Assembly: GCA_022606135.1 (NCBI GenBank)
Contig: JABYQN010000006.1
Location: 2,232,001 to 2,296,000 of the forward strand
Source: Fomes fomentarius
Lineage: Eukaryota; Basidiomycota; Agaricomycetes; Polyporales; Polyporaceae
Direction: 5' to 3'
DNA: 64,000 bases
The notes beneath the pieces were generated by a model. That model saw nothing but the letters and a program-made list of their open reading frames with translations, was not told the DNA's origin and did no database searches. Positions 46,608-57,800 of this stretch are shown here, piece after piece (position 1 is the first letter of the stretch; each line of letters opens with the position of its first letter). Position numbers and translations under genes: made by a program.

Positions 46608-47020
46608 AGGCGGCAGCTAGGGCGATATGGGTGTATAGCACTATGTGATTTACTGTTTCACCACGATCAAAAATTATGCGCGTATGCCCCTCTACACGCC
46701 ACATAGCTGGATATACGTACTTACGACGGCGGAGCGGAGCCGGAGAAGTTGCCGGGTGTTTTGTATGGTTCGCCACACGGCCACAGTTGGGCCACAGAAG
46801 GGTGCCGGTGAGCGCTGAGTCTCGTACCGAACAGCCGAGCGATAGACGCACGTGGCGGTAGTAGCGGTTCTGCATCTCAAACGGCTCAATTCAGAGAGAG
46901 GCCCTCCTTTCTTGTCCTTTCCTTCTCCAGGCCGTTATCCGTGCAGCTTCCCGGCAGCTGCGCCCTCCTTTTCCCCCGCTCCTGCGGTGACGTCCCCCTC
47001 GACTACCCCGCCCAGCGATT
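46608..47020. other. Intergenic between eS7 and Rab gene
   Basis: About 410 bp. A pyrimidine-rich stretch (46,905-46,985) lies just upstream of the Rab ATG. No gene. Confidence 0.35.
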
Positions 47021-48407
47021 ATGATGGCGCAACATCCCCGTATGGACCCGTACCGCAAGGCCAGATACGACCAGGGGGTCGATGCTAAGATCGTCATCAT
47101 GGGCAACACAGGTCAGTCCCTCGCTTCATCTCCGTGCGGCGTCGCACCGCTCTCCCGCCTTCTGTCATACCAGGGCGACTGACACGTTGCCTAGGCGTCG
47201 GCAAGACCAGCCTTCTACATAGATATACCCAGGGCAAGTTCGATCCCAAGAACACCACTTCCACTACCGGCGCATTCTTCGTCACCAAGAAGGTGAACGT
47301 CGACGGTACCAAGGTTAGACTGCAGTTGTGGGATACGGCGGGCCAAGAACGTTTTCGCAGTATGGTGCGTATCTCCCTCATTTGCAACCATCGCTGGTGT
47401 GGCTTAACGCCCGGGTGGCCAGGCACCAATGTACTACCGCGGCGCGAACGCTGCGCTCTTGTTGTATGATATCACTAACGCGTCGAGCTTCGAGGACGTC
47501 CGCGGGTGGTTGGAAGGTATGCAATGCACGCGTGGCATATCGTGTTACCAACTGACAACTAATCAACGACTGTCGCAGAACTCAAGAAGAATTGCGATCC
47601 CGACTTGATCATCTACATTGTCGGTGCGAAGGCCGATCTCCAGCACCACAGGCAGGTCACCTCCGACCTCGCTCGTCTCTCGCTTCATACCTGGTTTCCC
47701 CCACCACGCAAACCCCCTCCACCTCCACCACCTCCACCATCATCTACCTTCTCCTATATCCGTCCTCGCTTTACGTCTTTCACCAGCATCCGCTCAGTGC
47801 CCGCTCTAACAACTTCCAAATCGCCGCTTTCCCCTTCCCCTGAGCCAGACCCTATCTACAACGACCCCCGTTCGTCCGCAATCAAACGCTCCAATACATC
47901 TGCCTACACTCGACCTCGCGCAAAGAGCGGTGATTTGCTGCTGCCCAGATCCAACTCTGTGAGCCCTGCCAACCCCTCACGAATGGGGTATCGACCAGGA
48001 GGGTGGAACGAGATCGGCGACGGTAGCAGTAACAGCTTACCTGAAGACGAGGAGGAGGAAGAGACCAGTGATGAGCAGGAGTGGGGTCTTGCGAAGGGAA
48101 TGGAATTGTTCGAGGTATCCGCCAAGGATGACTTCGGTGAGTTATTGTTGACTGGTCGAGTGAAGCGCTGTCAGAGAACGGATAACTGATTGTGTCTATA
48201 GGCATTCAACATCTGTTCGACAGCCTCATCGACGCAATAATCCAGAAGAAAGACAAAATTGAGCGCGAGAACGAGATCAAGAGACGCGACAGTGTCATGC
48301 TCGACAGCATTGCGACGCCTGTATGGGCAACGCAGGCTGACCAAGAGGAAGCTCGCGAAAAAGCTCGTGTAGCCACAGGCTCGTCATGGAGTTGTTGTCA
48401 GACATAG
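47021..48407 (+). CDS. Rab-family small GTPase with large internal insertion
   Basis: Vesicle-traffic GTPase, closest in feel to the Rab5/22/31 group. G1: [11 protein letters not shown] (across an intron). Switch I/effector: [13 protein letters not shown]3: [15 protein letters not shown]. Then [21 protein letters not shown]4 reads YIVGAKADL, so the usual NKxD is AKxD. G5: EVSAKDD. Between G4 and G5 the protein carries an extra stretch of about 115 residues (47690-48115) that starts with nine consecutive Pro, continues Ser/Pro-rich and ends in an acidic [13 protein letters not shown] run. The frame is open throughout. The C-terminus SSWSCCQT has adjacent Cys suitable for geranylgeranylation. 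Introns at 47111-47193, 47365-47422, 47518-47578 and 48137-48200. A second ATG follows directly at 47024. Confidence 0.85.
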
Positions 48408-48920
48408 CATTCGCATCTGTTGTTTCTCCGCCTTGGACGTTTCTACCAACCCTCCCCTCACACATCGCGCTAGGCCGCTTGTCTGCTAACGCTGCTTGGT
48501 CACCTTATGACTCTATGTTATTACCTTTCCTTTTGTTGTTACGCACATCATGACCACGACTCTATTCTCTCGCACAGCTTGTCTCGTCTCTCCCACAAGA
48601 TATCCCGTTCCGTGTCTACGTACTATCTCATGTCTCATGTCAATTCCCTCCGATTTATCGCTTTTTACTGCATATCGTACTGTACATACAACGTCCATAG
48701 TGATACAGCTCGGTTGATTCTCCTTGCACGCATGAAATGAAATGCATCCTGTTGTTGCTGCTCTGCACTATGTACTGCTGAACTTTAGTAAATGGCCTGC
48801 CACAGTTCGCCAAGAAAGGCAAGTGTATATAATGGAGATCCGTCTCTGACCGTGCCGCGTGCTCCTCTCTTCCTCTGCTCTCTTCCTCTGCTCTCTGCTC
48901 TGCTCAGTCCTTACCCCACG
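48408..48920. other. Intergenic, pyrimidine-rich 5' region of AMMECR1
   Basis: About 510 bp. It includes a CTCTTCCTCTGCTCT-type direct repeat at about 48,867-48,903 just before the AMMECR1 start. No gene. Confidence 0.35.
48826..48832 (+). promoter_or_regulatory. TATA box of the AMMECR1 gene
   Basis: TATATAA 95 bp upstream of the ATG at 48921. Confidence 0.5.
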
Positions 48921-49830
48921 ATGTCCGTCCACGAGTCCGAGCTGCCCAAAGTCAACGGAGGCGAGGTCGAGCAAGGCTGCTTGCCTGAACACTGTTTCCA
49001 CAGCTTCGATACCTTGTTTTGTGCCCTCACCTCAAAGAAGCCTATACCCCCAAAGTTCCCCGACGGCAAGTAGTACGTACTCCTCATCCACGCGCGTCGC
49101 CCGCTGGCTCTCGTGCTCAATACTCACACGGCTCTAGCCCCCTCTTCGTCACTTGGAACACGCGGTCCTCGCGCCCCGGGCGGCCACACAGACTGCGGGG
49201 CTGCATCGGCACTTTCGAGCCCCAGCCGCTCAAGGAGGGGCTCGCAGAGTACGCCCTCATCAGTGCGTTCCGTGACTCTAGGTTCAAGGGGATCGAGGAG
49301 TGGGAGCTCGAGACACTCGAGTGCTCGTGCGTACTCCGTTCTCTGTCCCCCCCAAAGTAAGTACTGACTGATGGGTCGATCGACCGTCTCGGGACTGCCG
49401 TCTTGTTCCGCTCCCCACAATGGGGCTTCACAGGGTGTCTCTGCTGACGGACTTCGAGGACGCGGAGAACTACCTGGACTGGGAGGTCGGCGTGCACGGG
49501 ATCCACATCTCGTTCCCCCACCCGTCTCTCATTCCCATCGCGCCCTCTCCTTCATCCGCGCCCTCCCCACTGTCCTCGTCGGCTTCCGTGCCGACGCGTG
49601 GCGCCCTGAAGCACTCGTTCTCTGCAACCTACCTCCCCCACGTCGCAGAGGAGCAGGGCTGGGACAAGATCGAGACCATAGACAGCGCGATCCACAAGGC
49701 GGGCTGGAATGGACGCATCTCCGAGGACCTCAGGCGCGCCGTCAAGGTGCGGAGGTACCAGAGCAGGTCATGCGAGGTGACCTGGAAGGACTACGTGCGC
49801 TGGAGGACCGAGAACGGCGGCTCCTTGTAG
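48921..49830 (+). CDS. AMMECR1-domain protein
   Basis: Member of the deeply conserved AMMECR1 family; the molecular function is unknown. Residues CLPEHCFHSFDTLFCALTSK start the domain, followed by PLFVTWNTRSSRPGRPHRLR, the diagnostic LRGCIGTFEPQPLKEGLAEY and ALISAFRDSRFKGIEEWELE. The third exon has VSLLTDFEDAENYLDWEVGV, GIHISF, ATYLPHVAEEQGWDKIETID, and ends CEVTWKDYVRWRTENGGSL. The LRGCIGTF hexamer core is intact. A Ser/Pro insert (SPSSAPSPLSSSASVPTRG) interrupts the domain near the middle, longer than in the human protein. Introns at about 49074-49137 and 49328-49432. Confidence 0.92.
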
Positions 49831-50030
49831 TTGTCACGCGATAAGATATGGACTTTCCTAGAGACTATAGAGTAGAGTAGGACCGTACGGCCTGCCTGCT
49901 GCTTGCTTTCAACTGATCTGAAACGTGCTTCTGCAGTGTATGAATGGACGGTGTACCATAGATTATCCCAGTAAGGTTGCTTCAGCATAGCGTATAAATG
50001 GCGATGTACAAATGGCTGGTCATGACATTC

Positions 50031-51878
50031 TCAGTGCCGCTCCCTCACAGCTCGTATCTGGCTGAACCACGCCTCGTCAGCCTCCTCCGCGAAGATCTTG
50101 TCCCGGAACCCGTGTACCCGTCCGTCCCACCACACACCATACCTCGCTGACAATTTCTCCCACACCTCTCGGAGCAGCTCCCGATTGAACCCACTGGTGA
50201 TCGCGTATGCCGCCAGCAGCCAATACACGGTCCGACTGTTGGGCTTCGCATGTTGAGGCAGATCGATAAAGTGGTGGAAGAGCGCGTGAAGTTGCTTCAG
50301 CGACCACACATCCGAAAGATGCATCCCGTGGTGACCTGCTGTTCTCGTGTCGTTGGCACCACCCGGCAGCTGTCCATGGCGTGCAAAGCCGAGAAAGATG
50401 GCGCGGAAGATGGGAAGAACGGGGCTGGGGATCATGGGGCCTGGAGGAATAGCGTCCATGTCATGCAGTGGTCCTGTGACGGGCTCCGGAGAAGTCATCA
50501 TGTCTGTGAAAGCAGCCATGCAGCGCTGCAGCCTTCCGTGATAGGCGTAAACTTGGATTAGGGTGTAGTAGGTGATTGCGTCCGGCTTGAGTTCCGCGGG
50601 AACGGTGAACCCTGCCAAGTTGTCGAGCTCTTGGATGGCCGCTTCCGCATCGTGTTGCCCGTCCGGATCATGCTCAGAAAGCAAACGGTGGCGAATTATA
50701 CGGTAGATGAGGGTGGCCACGTCCAACCGACCGTTTCGGCCGTACGCCCATAGACAGGCATTGATCCCATCTATGCCCAACTCCATACCGTTAAGCCTCA
50801 TCCGAGATAACACTGAACGTACTCCAGACAGTCGACCCTTGCGAGTGTAGTATCGGATGTAGGCGAGATATGTGATGCGGTTCGGAGGGATGCCGGACGT
50901 GACCAGCATGTGTTCAGCCTGCTGCAGAAGGGGCTCACTGAGCGTCCGACCTGCTATATTGAGGAGAGTGGTGAAGGTCACGATGTCTGGGCTGACCGGC
51001 TGGGAGAGAACACGGGAATAGTCTTGCAGAGGATCGAACGCGTCGTCGGAAAGAGAGGACCCAGGAGCGCGGTTGGCTATCATATCCCGATAAATGTTGA
51101 GTGCAGACGAGAAATCCTCCACTCTCGTTTTCCGCCATCCCCTCCCCGAGCACTCCAACAGCGCATTCCACTCCCAGAGTCGGACTTGTCCACCCGAGTA
51201 GTATATCGTGTTCAAGACAGCGAGCAATCGGTGGAACACGGTCTGGGTACGAGTCTTCCGACTTGGTTGCCACTTACTACGGGCGATAAGAAGAGCGGCG
51301 AAACAATGGAGGTACTTTTGGGGAATGGGCTGCTTGACGCGGGGAGGAGGGGTGGAAAGGAGCTCTTGATAGGTCTTCCATGCTTCGTCGATGTCTGTAG
51401 CCGTTGCAAGCTTCTCGTACAACGGCAGGCGTCGATTGTGCTCCTCGAAAGCCCACCGCGTCGAAGTATATGGACGTAGACCGCGCTTCTTCACCGGCTG
51501 CGCGGGGACGGAACGTTTGACACCAGCACAGAAGTGACGAGGCACCTTGCGTTGGGTAGTCATGTCCCGTGTTGTGTTGTGGGAACGACTCGATGACGCA
51601 GCCTTCGGGTCGCTTTTAGTGGACAGAGTATTCTCTTTGGAGGAGGGATTGGGGAGTCTATGGGAAAGGGGGGACACAGCTGAGTCTTTGACCACCGCAG
51701 TCTTCGTTGCCACCGGAGCCTCGGTCGTTGAATGAGAGCGCGGACATCCAAAGACGAGCAAGGTGGGGTCATGACCGAGCTGCTTGTGAAGGAACCGATG
51801 ACGTTGGAGGAGTGAGAATTGTGAGATCCCATGAGTGAGGCCCAGAGAGGACGCTCTCAGCATCAATGCAATGTCCAC
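50031..51878 (-). CDS. PPR-repeat protein, probably mitochondrial
   Basis: Single uninterrupted frame of 615 residues, unusual here where most genes have many introns. The N-terminal 150 residues are Ser/Thr- and basic-rich with HRFLHKQLGH and look like an organelle leader. PPR units follow: PDIVTFTTLLNIAGRTLSEP, PNRITYLAYIRYYTRKGRLS, IDGINACLWAYGRNGRLDVA, KPDAITYYTLIQVYAYHGRL and NSRTVYWLLAAYAITSGFNR. The pattern of about 35 residues with a conserved TYxxLI-like helix is clear. The RNA target is unknown. It is convergent with the AMMECR1 gene. Confidence 0.8.
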   Translation of the reverse strand: MDIALMLRASSLGLTHGISQFSLLQRHRFLHKQLGHDPTLLVFGCPRSHSTTEAPVATKTAVVKDSAVSPLSHRLPNPSSKENTLSTKSDPKAASSSRSHNTTRDMTTQRKVPRHFCAGVKRSVPAQPVKKRGLRPYTSTRWAFEEHNRRLPLYEKLATATDIDEAWKTYQELLSTPPPRVKQPIPQKYLHCFAALLIARSKWQPSRKTRTQTVFHRLLAVLNTIYYSGGQVRLWEWNALLECSGRGWRKTRVEDFSSALNIYRDMIANRAPGSSLSDDAFDPLQDYSRVLSQPVSPDIVTFTTLLNIAGRTLSEPLLQQAEHMLVTSGIPPNRITYLAYIRYYTRKGRLSGVRSVLSRMRLNGMELGIDGINACLWAYGRNGRLDVATLIYRIIRHRLLSEHDPDGQHDAEAAIQELDNLAGFTVPAELKPDAITYYTLIQVYAYHGRLQRCMAAFTDMMTSPEPVTGPLHDMDAIPPGPMIPSPVLPIFRAIFLGFARHGQLPGGANDTRTAGHHGMHLSDVWSLKQLHALFHHFIDLPQHAKPNSRTVYWLLAAYAITSGFNRELLREVWEKLSARYGVWWDGRVHGFRDKIFAEEADEAWFSQIRAVRERH

Positions 51879-52453
51879 TCATCCTAGGGCGCGACGAATG
51901 TTGGTACGGAACGAGGCTGAGGAAGAACGGCGGCACTCACCGCGACACGACAAGCCGAGACCACCAAGTCTACAAGCACACTAACGCGCCAGCGTGCTCC
52001 TCTCGTACGCCCTGAGTTATGTTGCCTGTCATGAGGTTATGTGGAGGTCATAAAAAGAGCTAACCTACCGTCAGATGCCGTGGTGCGGCGGGTTGGTCTA
52101 GACAAGCTTGTCCAAGTAGTACAGCAGCAGTGCAGCAGGTGATGGACGGTCAGGTCGACAACATCCGCTGCCAGCGTTTTCCCTCCATATTCCGGGCGCT
52201 CCCCAATCTTCGCGCTCTCATTGGCTCGTAGTAGCCGACGTACTCAGACTCCACGTTGTGATTCCAACTTATGTGCAACACGTTCGGATGGTTGGTCAAG
52301 ACCCGGTCTTCCACTCAAGTCGAAAATAAAGTAGCTTTGGTGTACAACCGTGAATGCTTTCATAGCCCGAAGGCGTCTCATGTCATAGGGCAATACAAAG
52401 CATAGCGATGCAGCATAACGGTAGCGAGTAAAGTGAGCGAAGTAGTAGCAAAT
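51879..52453. other. Intergenic between PPR and uL3 genes
   Basis: About 575 bp upstream of the PPR gene and downstream of uL3. A CATTGGCTC (ATTGG) motif lies near 52,221. No gene. Confidence 0.35.
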
Positions 52454-53949
52454 CAAGCCCGGGCCTTGAGCGTCCCCAAGAACGCAGCCTTTTCCTCGAC
52501 CGTCTGGAATGCACCGTGCTGGACACCAATACAGGTGAGCATGTGCGGAAAAGGTCATGATGATGTATACTTACACCGAACTTCGACGAGGTATCGATGA
52601 ACTTCAGTTGAACCTTCTCGAGATCCCGACGGGAAGTGTGGACCATAAGCGACTTGCGGATGGTGATGACACGCTTCTTCGTGCCGGGAATGGAGCCCTT
52701 CAACAAGAGGTAGTCGTTCTTGACAATACCGTAATGAGGGAAGCCACCAAGCGGGGTGATAGTCTTCTTGGTGACATCGTGTTCAGTAGAGGCGTTGCCA
52801 TCGTCATCGCCGCCGCCGATACGGTAGATCTTCTTGTTAAGCTCCGTGCGGTGGTGGTAACCGTCTGCATGATACAATAAGCACTGAACAACACACTGAC
52901 ACTTATCACGGTGCTCACTTTGACCGGCACGGGCGACCGAGAACATGACCTTCGACGGGTGCCAAGCACCAATACAGGCGACCTTGCGGAGACCCTTGTG
53001 CGTCTTGCGAGGCAGCTTCTTGGTGCCCCAACGGTGGGTAACACCCTCGAAACCATGACCCTTCGTAACAGCAATAACATCCACGACCTCGTCCTGCTCG
53101 AAGACAGAGGAGACCTCGACTGGCTTTTCGAACAGACCGTGCGCGAACTCGACCTTGTCCGCGATGGACCCACCGTTGACCTGGATCTCCATGAGGTGCG
53201 CCTTTTTCTGAGAGAGGCCGGTCTTGCGGATCTGGGTGTGTGCGAGGACACGGACGACGGTAGAGTACTTGCGAATACGCTCGAGCTCGCGGGTGATAGA
53301 CTTGCCACCATCCTCGGCGTGCTTCTTGGCGTAGCGAGTGAATGCCTTCTTCTTCGAGCGGTACCAGTTCTTGTAGAACCGACGCTTGAGTTCGTCAGAG
53401 AGGTGAGAAGCCCAGACAGTGGTAAGGGTGCGAAGACCACGGGGAGTCTCAACGTAGCCGACGACACCAACGACAATGAGCGGAGGAGTCTCGACCACCG
53501 TGACGGCCTCGACAACCTCGCGCTTGTGCATCTCTGCGGACCAGGTCACAAGCTTGTCTTAAGGGGGAAATTGCACACCGCACTCACTGGAGCCAGGACG
53601 GTCGAGATCACGAACGACGTGGGTCATACCGGCCTTGTAGCCCATAATCGCCGTCAGATGGACGGGCTTCTTGGGGTCATCCTAATCCGCCGCAACCGCC
53701 TCAATCCTCCCATCTTCCGCCTTGATACACTGCTACGTACCTTGGGGAATGCCTTGACCTTTCCACGGTGGCGCGCAGCACGCTTGCGGGGCAGGAAACC
53801 AAGAGAACCGTGGCGGGGAGCTTCGTACTGGATATGTACGATCAGAATGATTGCCTCGTATATTTTCTCTGTAACAACTGACCTTACGGTGACTTCGGAC
53901 GGAAATCAGTGGAGAGCAGGACACCAAAGTTTGATATAACTCACCTCAT
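52454..53949 (-). CDS. RPL3: 60S ribosomal protein L3 (uL3)
   Basis: Large-subunit protein near the peptidyl-transferase centre, about 388 residues. Starts [20 protein letters not shown], then [73 protein letters not shown] (basic thumb and W-finger region), [20 protein letters not shown], and C-terminal [18 protein letters not shown]. The 5' end is finely split: a 5-nt coding exon (53945-53949, ATGAG), a 10-nt exon (53883-53892) giving the rest of SHRK, and a third exon from 53827. The introns of 52 and 55 nt are normal for this genome. The long open frames on the plus strand across the gene are codon-bias shadows. Confidence 0.94.
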
Positions 53950-54854
53950 TTTGAAGGGGGTCTTGAGGGCGTCGGTGTCGTTCGGGGCGTCGTGCACGGA
54001 TTCTCATTACGGCGGGGCAGTGGCTGAAAGGAACTATACAGTACCTCCCAGTATGGCAGTCTAGCGCCGTAGATGATATCATTACTAAATCTACGCCTAG
54101 ATCTCGCTGGAATCGTGGGCGCTTCAACTGCTGGCCAAATTCTGTATCGATTCTACAGTGTGCAGGAATGGTACTTTACATTTGTATAAGTCGGAGAGTG
54201 CTGAGCGCTGAGACACAGAACGAGTGCCGATCAACAGAGAGCCACGGTACTGGACTAGACTGACACATTAATATTCTTTCGTCTTTAGCTTCACTCCAAA
54301 CCAAGCCTGTAGGTGGCCTGGGCTATGCAGTACACGCGAATACGCGCTGAGGAATTTGGAGAGTGAGTCAATTTGAGGTCAATCATCTTACGCATGCTCA
54401 GGTGCTTCACCATGGACCCTCCGAACTATGCTGACTGCATGTTAGCTGGAGATCCTCACTGTGAGCCAAGATCATAAAACCATACAGCCAGGGGCTCCTA
54501 CACTGCCAGGTGGACCCAATGTGTAAGAAATATCGCAGGTGTCTGCCAGCTGTCCGCCATACCTGAGTGTACAGCACTTGACCGTTATGAACGCGAGCCA
54601 ACTCGGAGTCGCTGAGAGCTGTAACTTGAAGTACCGGTAGATTGGGACCGTGTGCCTGAACTTCCATAAACGCGCCTCGTCACATTTGCGTCACATTTGT
54701 GGGCGCCCGATGGCGGACTGACCAGAGAATAGCCGCTCGTGTCCATTGGACGACTCTCACCACCGCGCTCGTCGACGAGCCCGGCCGCATCCCTATCCTC
54801 TACGGCGGCTACATTCTGCTTCTCAGACACTACTCTACAGCTCTACGACGCCAA
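53950..54854. other. Divergent promoter of uL3 and MRC1
   Basis: About 900 bp. A minus-strand open stretch at 54565-54667 (starting MEVQAHGPNLPVLQVTALSD, ending at a GTATGG donor-like site) could be one exon of a small gene. It is not supported by any family I know. MCB-like ACGCGC occurs once near 54,669, but no full ACGCGT was seen. Confidence 0.35.
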
Positions 54855-57800
54855 ATGTCGCGTTCACCATCACCTGCCGTCGTACAGCGATCTCGTCACA
54901 CCTATGGCCGACGACGCGAACAGCAAGACACGTCCAAAGCCGACACTTCCTTCGAAGCCGGGAACAGCAGCCTCGATTCACGCGAAGATTTTGATAGCTC
55001 CTTTTCACTCAGCGCGGCATATGACGTTCCACCGAGCTCTGACGATGTCGCGTCCAACATGTCTCCTGTCGATGCCAGTGAATCCGCGCGCTCGACACCT
55101 GGACACGAAGATGGTTCGGACGACGAGGGTGCTAACTTTCAATGGAGTTGGAAAGCCGTTCTGAAGAAGTACGATCAAGACGGGGACGAGGACGACCTCA
55201 AGACCGATACCTCCGTGGCTCAGCCACAGACCGACTCTATGGGCGGCTCGACACGCCCCGCATATTCTTCCGATCGAGACTATGGTGTCGCCGACGCGTT
55301 CAGTGGCTCATTATCCCCTTTGACATCTTCTTCTATACCTTCCACCCTCCTTGGCACCTCTGAAGCACGACGAGGGTCCGACTCTCTTCCTGCCTCGGAT
55401 ACCGATTCTGATCCACGGCCTTCTACTCCGGACACTTCCCCACCTCATCCTATAGGTACCCCAAGGTTGCATTCGTCGCCAACGCCTCCTACATCGATTG
55501 AAATACCACCCAAGAAGGACAAGGGCAAGGGTAGATTGGTCGAGCCTCTTCGTTTCGAAAGCGACGGTCCATCTACTTCCGCGAGTGGTTCTAAGCCCTC
55601 CAAACCTCAGAACCGGGACCAGCGCAGGAAGAACAAAGGATCGGAGAACACAAAACGTGTCAAGGTCAGAATAGCACTATGAAGTGTGGTACGACGTTGG
55701 ACTGACCCCTGCTGCGTCTCCGCGTGCTGTATAGGCCCCAACAAAGAAGGAACGCGAGGAAACTGTGAAAGCTACAGCGCGCATTGCAGCTAACCAATCA
55801 GCTGCGATCAAACCCCTGCAGCCGACTAATAACAAATATACCGTAACAGGATTGTTAGCGCGGTCAGTCGTTTGCAACCGCGTGTGGTAGTGTGATCTCG
55901 AGACTAACGTGTTGAACAGTATCCATCCGACCATCACTCATACTGTTCGGGACAGGTCACGATCGCGAACGCCTCCAATACCTACGTCGGATCCCATACA
56001 GACCTCCTCGCCAAAGGAAGAATCTCCCGTCCACAGTCGTCGGAAATTAGACACGACTTCACAACAGGAGGTTTCCTTCGTCTCTACTGGGTTGCTTGGT
56101 GGCCCTGGAATCCCTTTAAACGAAGAAGATTCTTCTGATGACGACTTACCCGATTTCGCCGATCTGAACGAGCAAGACAATGAAAAGAAGCGGAAGGAGG
56201 TCGCGTTGAAAGAGTTGAAGAACCGCGTGGCGCAGCAACCAAGGCAATGGACCGACGAATACGACAGCGGTAGCGACATCGAGATCGTTGACGACCAGAA
56301 AACCGTGGCTAGAGATGTAGCGCAGACCCGACGCGGTATGCTTGCGCGCGGTGAATTCCCGACCAAGGGTGCCAAGCGGCAACTCGAAGCCGCGGGAGCT
56401 GGTGCTCGTCGAGAGAGTGCCATCGTCGCGCCCGTTGACGTGGACAATGCACTGAAAGCAGCTGCTGCCCCCTCTTTCCTTGCGTCCTCCAAGTCCAGGA
56501 CCAAGACCAATCTAACTACCGCAAGTTTGAACAAGATGTTGCTTGATAAGTCGCGTCTCAAGGGCCAAGAGGAAGTTCGACGGAAGGAAGAAGAGTGGCA
56601 GCGTCGGGGCGGGAAGCTCAAGGAGCAGCCTAGCGAGCACGCGCCTGGTGCATTCTCGTTGGACCTACAACAGGTCTTGGAGAAGCATCGTGCAACGCTC
56701 GAGAAGAAGCAGGTCGACGTCGAGATGGTCCATGATAGCGACAGTGATGAAGACTGGGAACCGGAGGAGGAACAGCGAATGGATAACATTGCTGAGGGCT
56801 CCGATCGAGAGGTACATGGATCCAACCGCCAAGATGTTGACGATCAGGCAGACGACGAAGGCGATGGTGAAGACGACGACGAGAATCCGTTCATCGTGAA
56901 ACGGCCTTCCGCCGTGCGGCCGCCCCGCGTTCGCCCCGTCGCTGTGGTTGACTCCGATGACGAGGTTGATGCGCAAAATCAACCCCCTCCCACTCGTAGT
57001 CGCATGTTGGTGCGCGATACGTCCTTTGCGCGTGATACTCTCGGCGTGGAAGCAGAATCCACTCATCTGCTTTCACACCGCGATTCTGTCTCCTCGCTCG
57101 GTGACAACACGGATGGCACTCGGACCGAAGACGGCACGGACAAGGAGAACGATGTCAGGCTGAGCTTCGACCGCGGAGAGGACAAAGAGAACACCGCCGT
57201 CGCGGCTCAGTCTCCGATGTCGGCCATCTCGATGCGCCTGGGTCGTAGTTTCGGGTCGCTCTTCGCAGCAGAACTACAATCTTCACCCTCCGGTTCTGTG
57301 GGACGTCGCGCGCCAGACGATGTCCGCTCGCCTTTGAAGGAACTTCCTGCCGAAGACGATGACCCCTTTGCATTCACCCCTGGACCTCCCTTGCAACTGG
57401 GAGGCCTCGGTGGCGACCATAGCAGCCTGGAAGCATCTCCAACATTGGACCTGGGTGGTTCTCCAGCGTTGGACTTAGGTGCCGCTCCTTCGCTGAACCT
57501 AGGGGGAGGGGGCGACCTTGCTCCCGCGTTCTCACTCTCGCTCTCAACCAACAGTAAGGGCAAGGAGAGAGCACGTTCCGCCAGCCCCTCGCCACTAGAT
57601 GAGCCGCTAGAACTAGGTGGTGGACTAGGTGGCGGAGGGTTCTCTCAATTCTTCACTCAGGAAGGGGTGAGTGCTCTGAAACCGTAAGTTGTGCATGGTA
57701 AGCTGATCGCGAGCAGAACGCCCGAGGGTTCGAGGACCTGAAGGCGTCGCAGGAAGCTGACGACATCGCCCTCACGGCGGACACCGGGCTCCAACCCGCG

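Noticed and set aside
47700..47745. Polyproline/CCA run read as a microsatellite expansion or intron
   Set aside because: The frame stays open across the whole region and continues into the G5 motif, so it is treated as coding.
52911..53939. 342-residue plus-strand frame over RPL3
   Set aside because: It lies antisense to conserved uL3 coding exons; it arises from strong codon bias and has no family motif.
55938..56825. 295-residue minus-strand frame over MRC1
   Set aside because: Ser/Cys/Phe-rich mirror of the acidic MRC1 coding sequence; no motif and no promoter.
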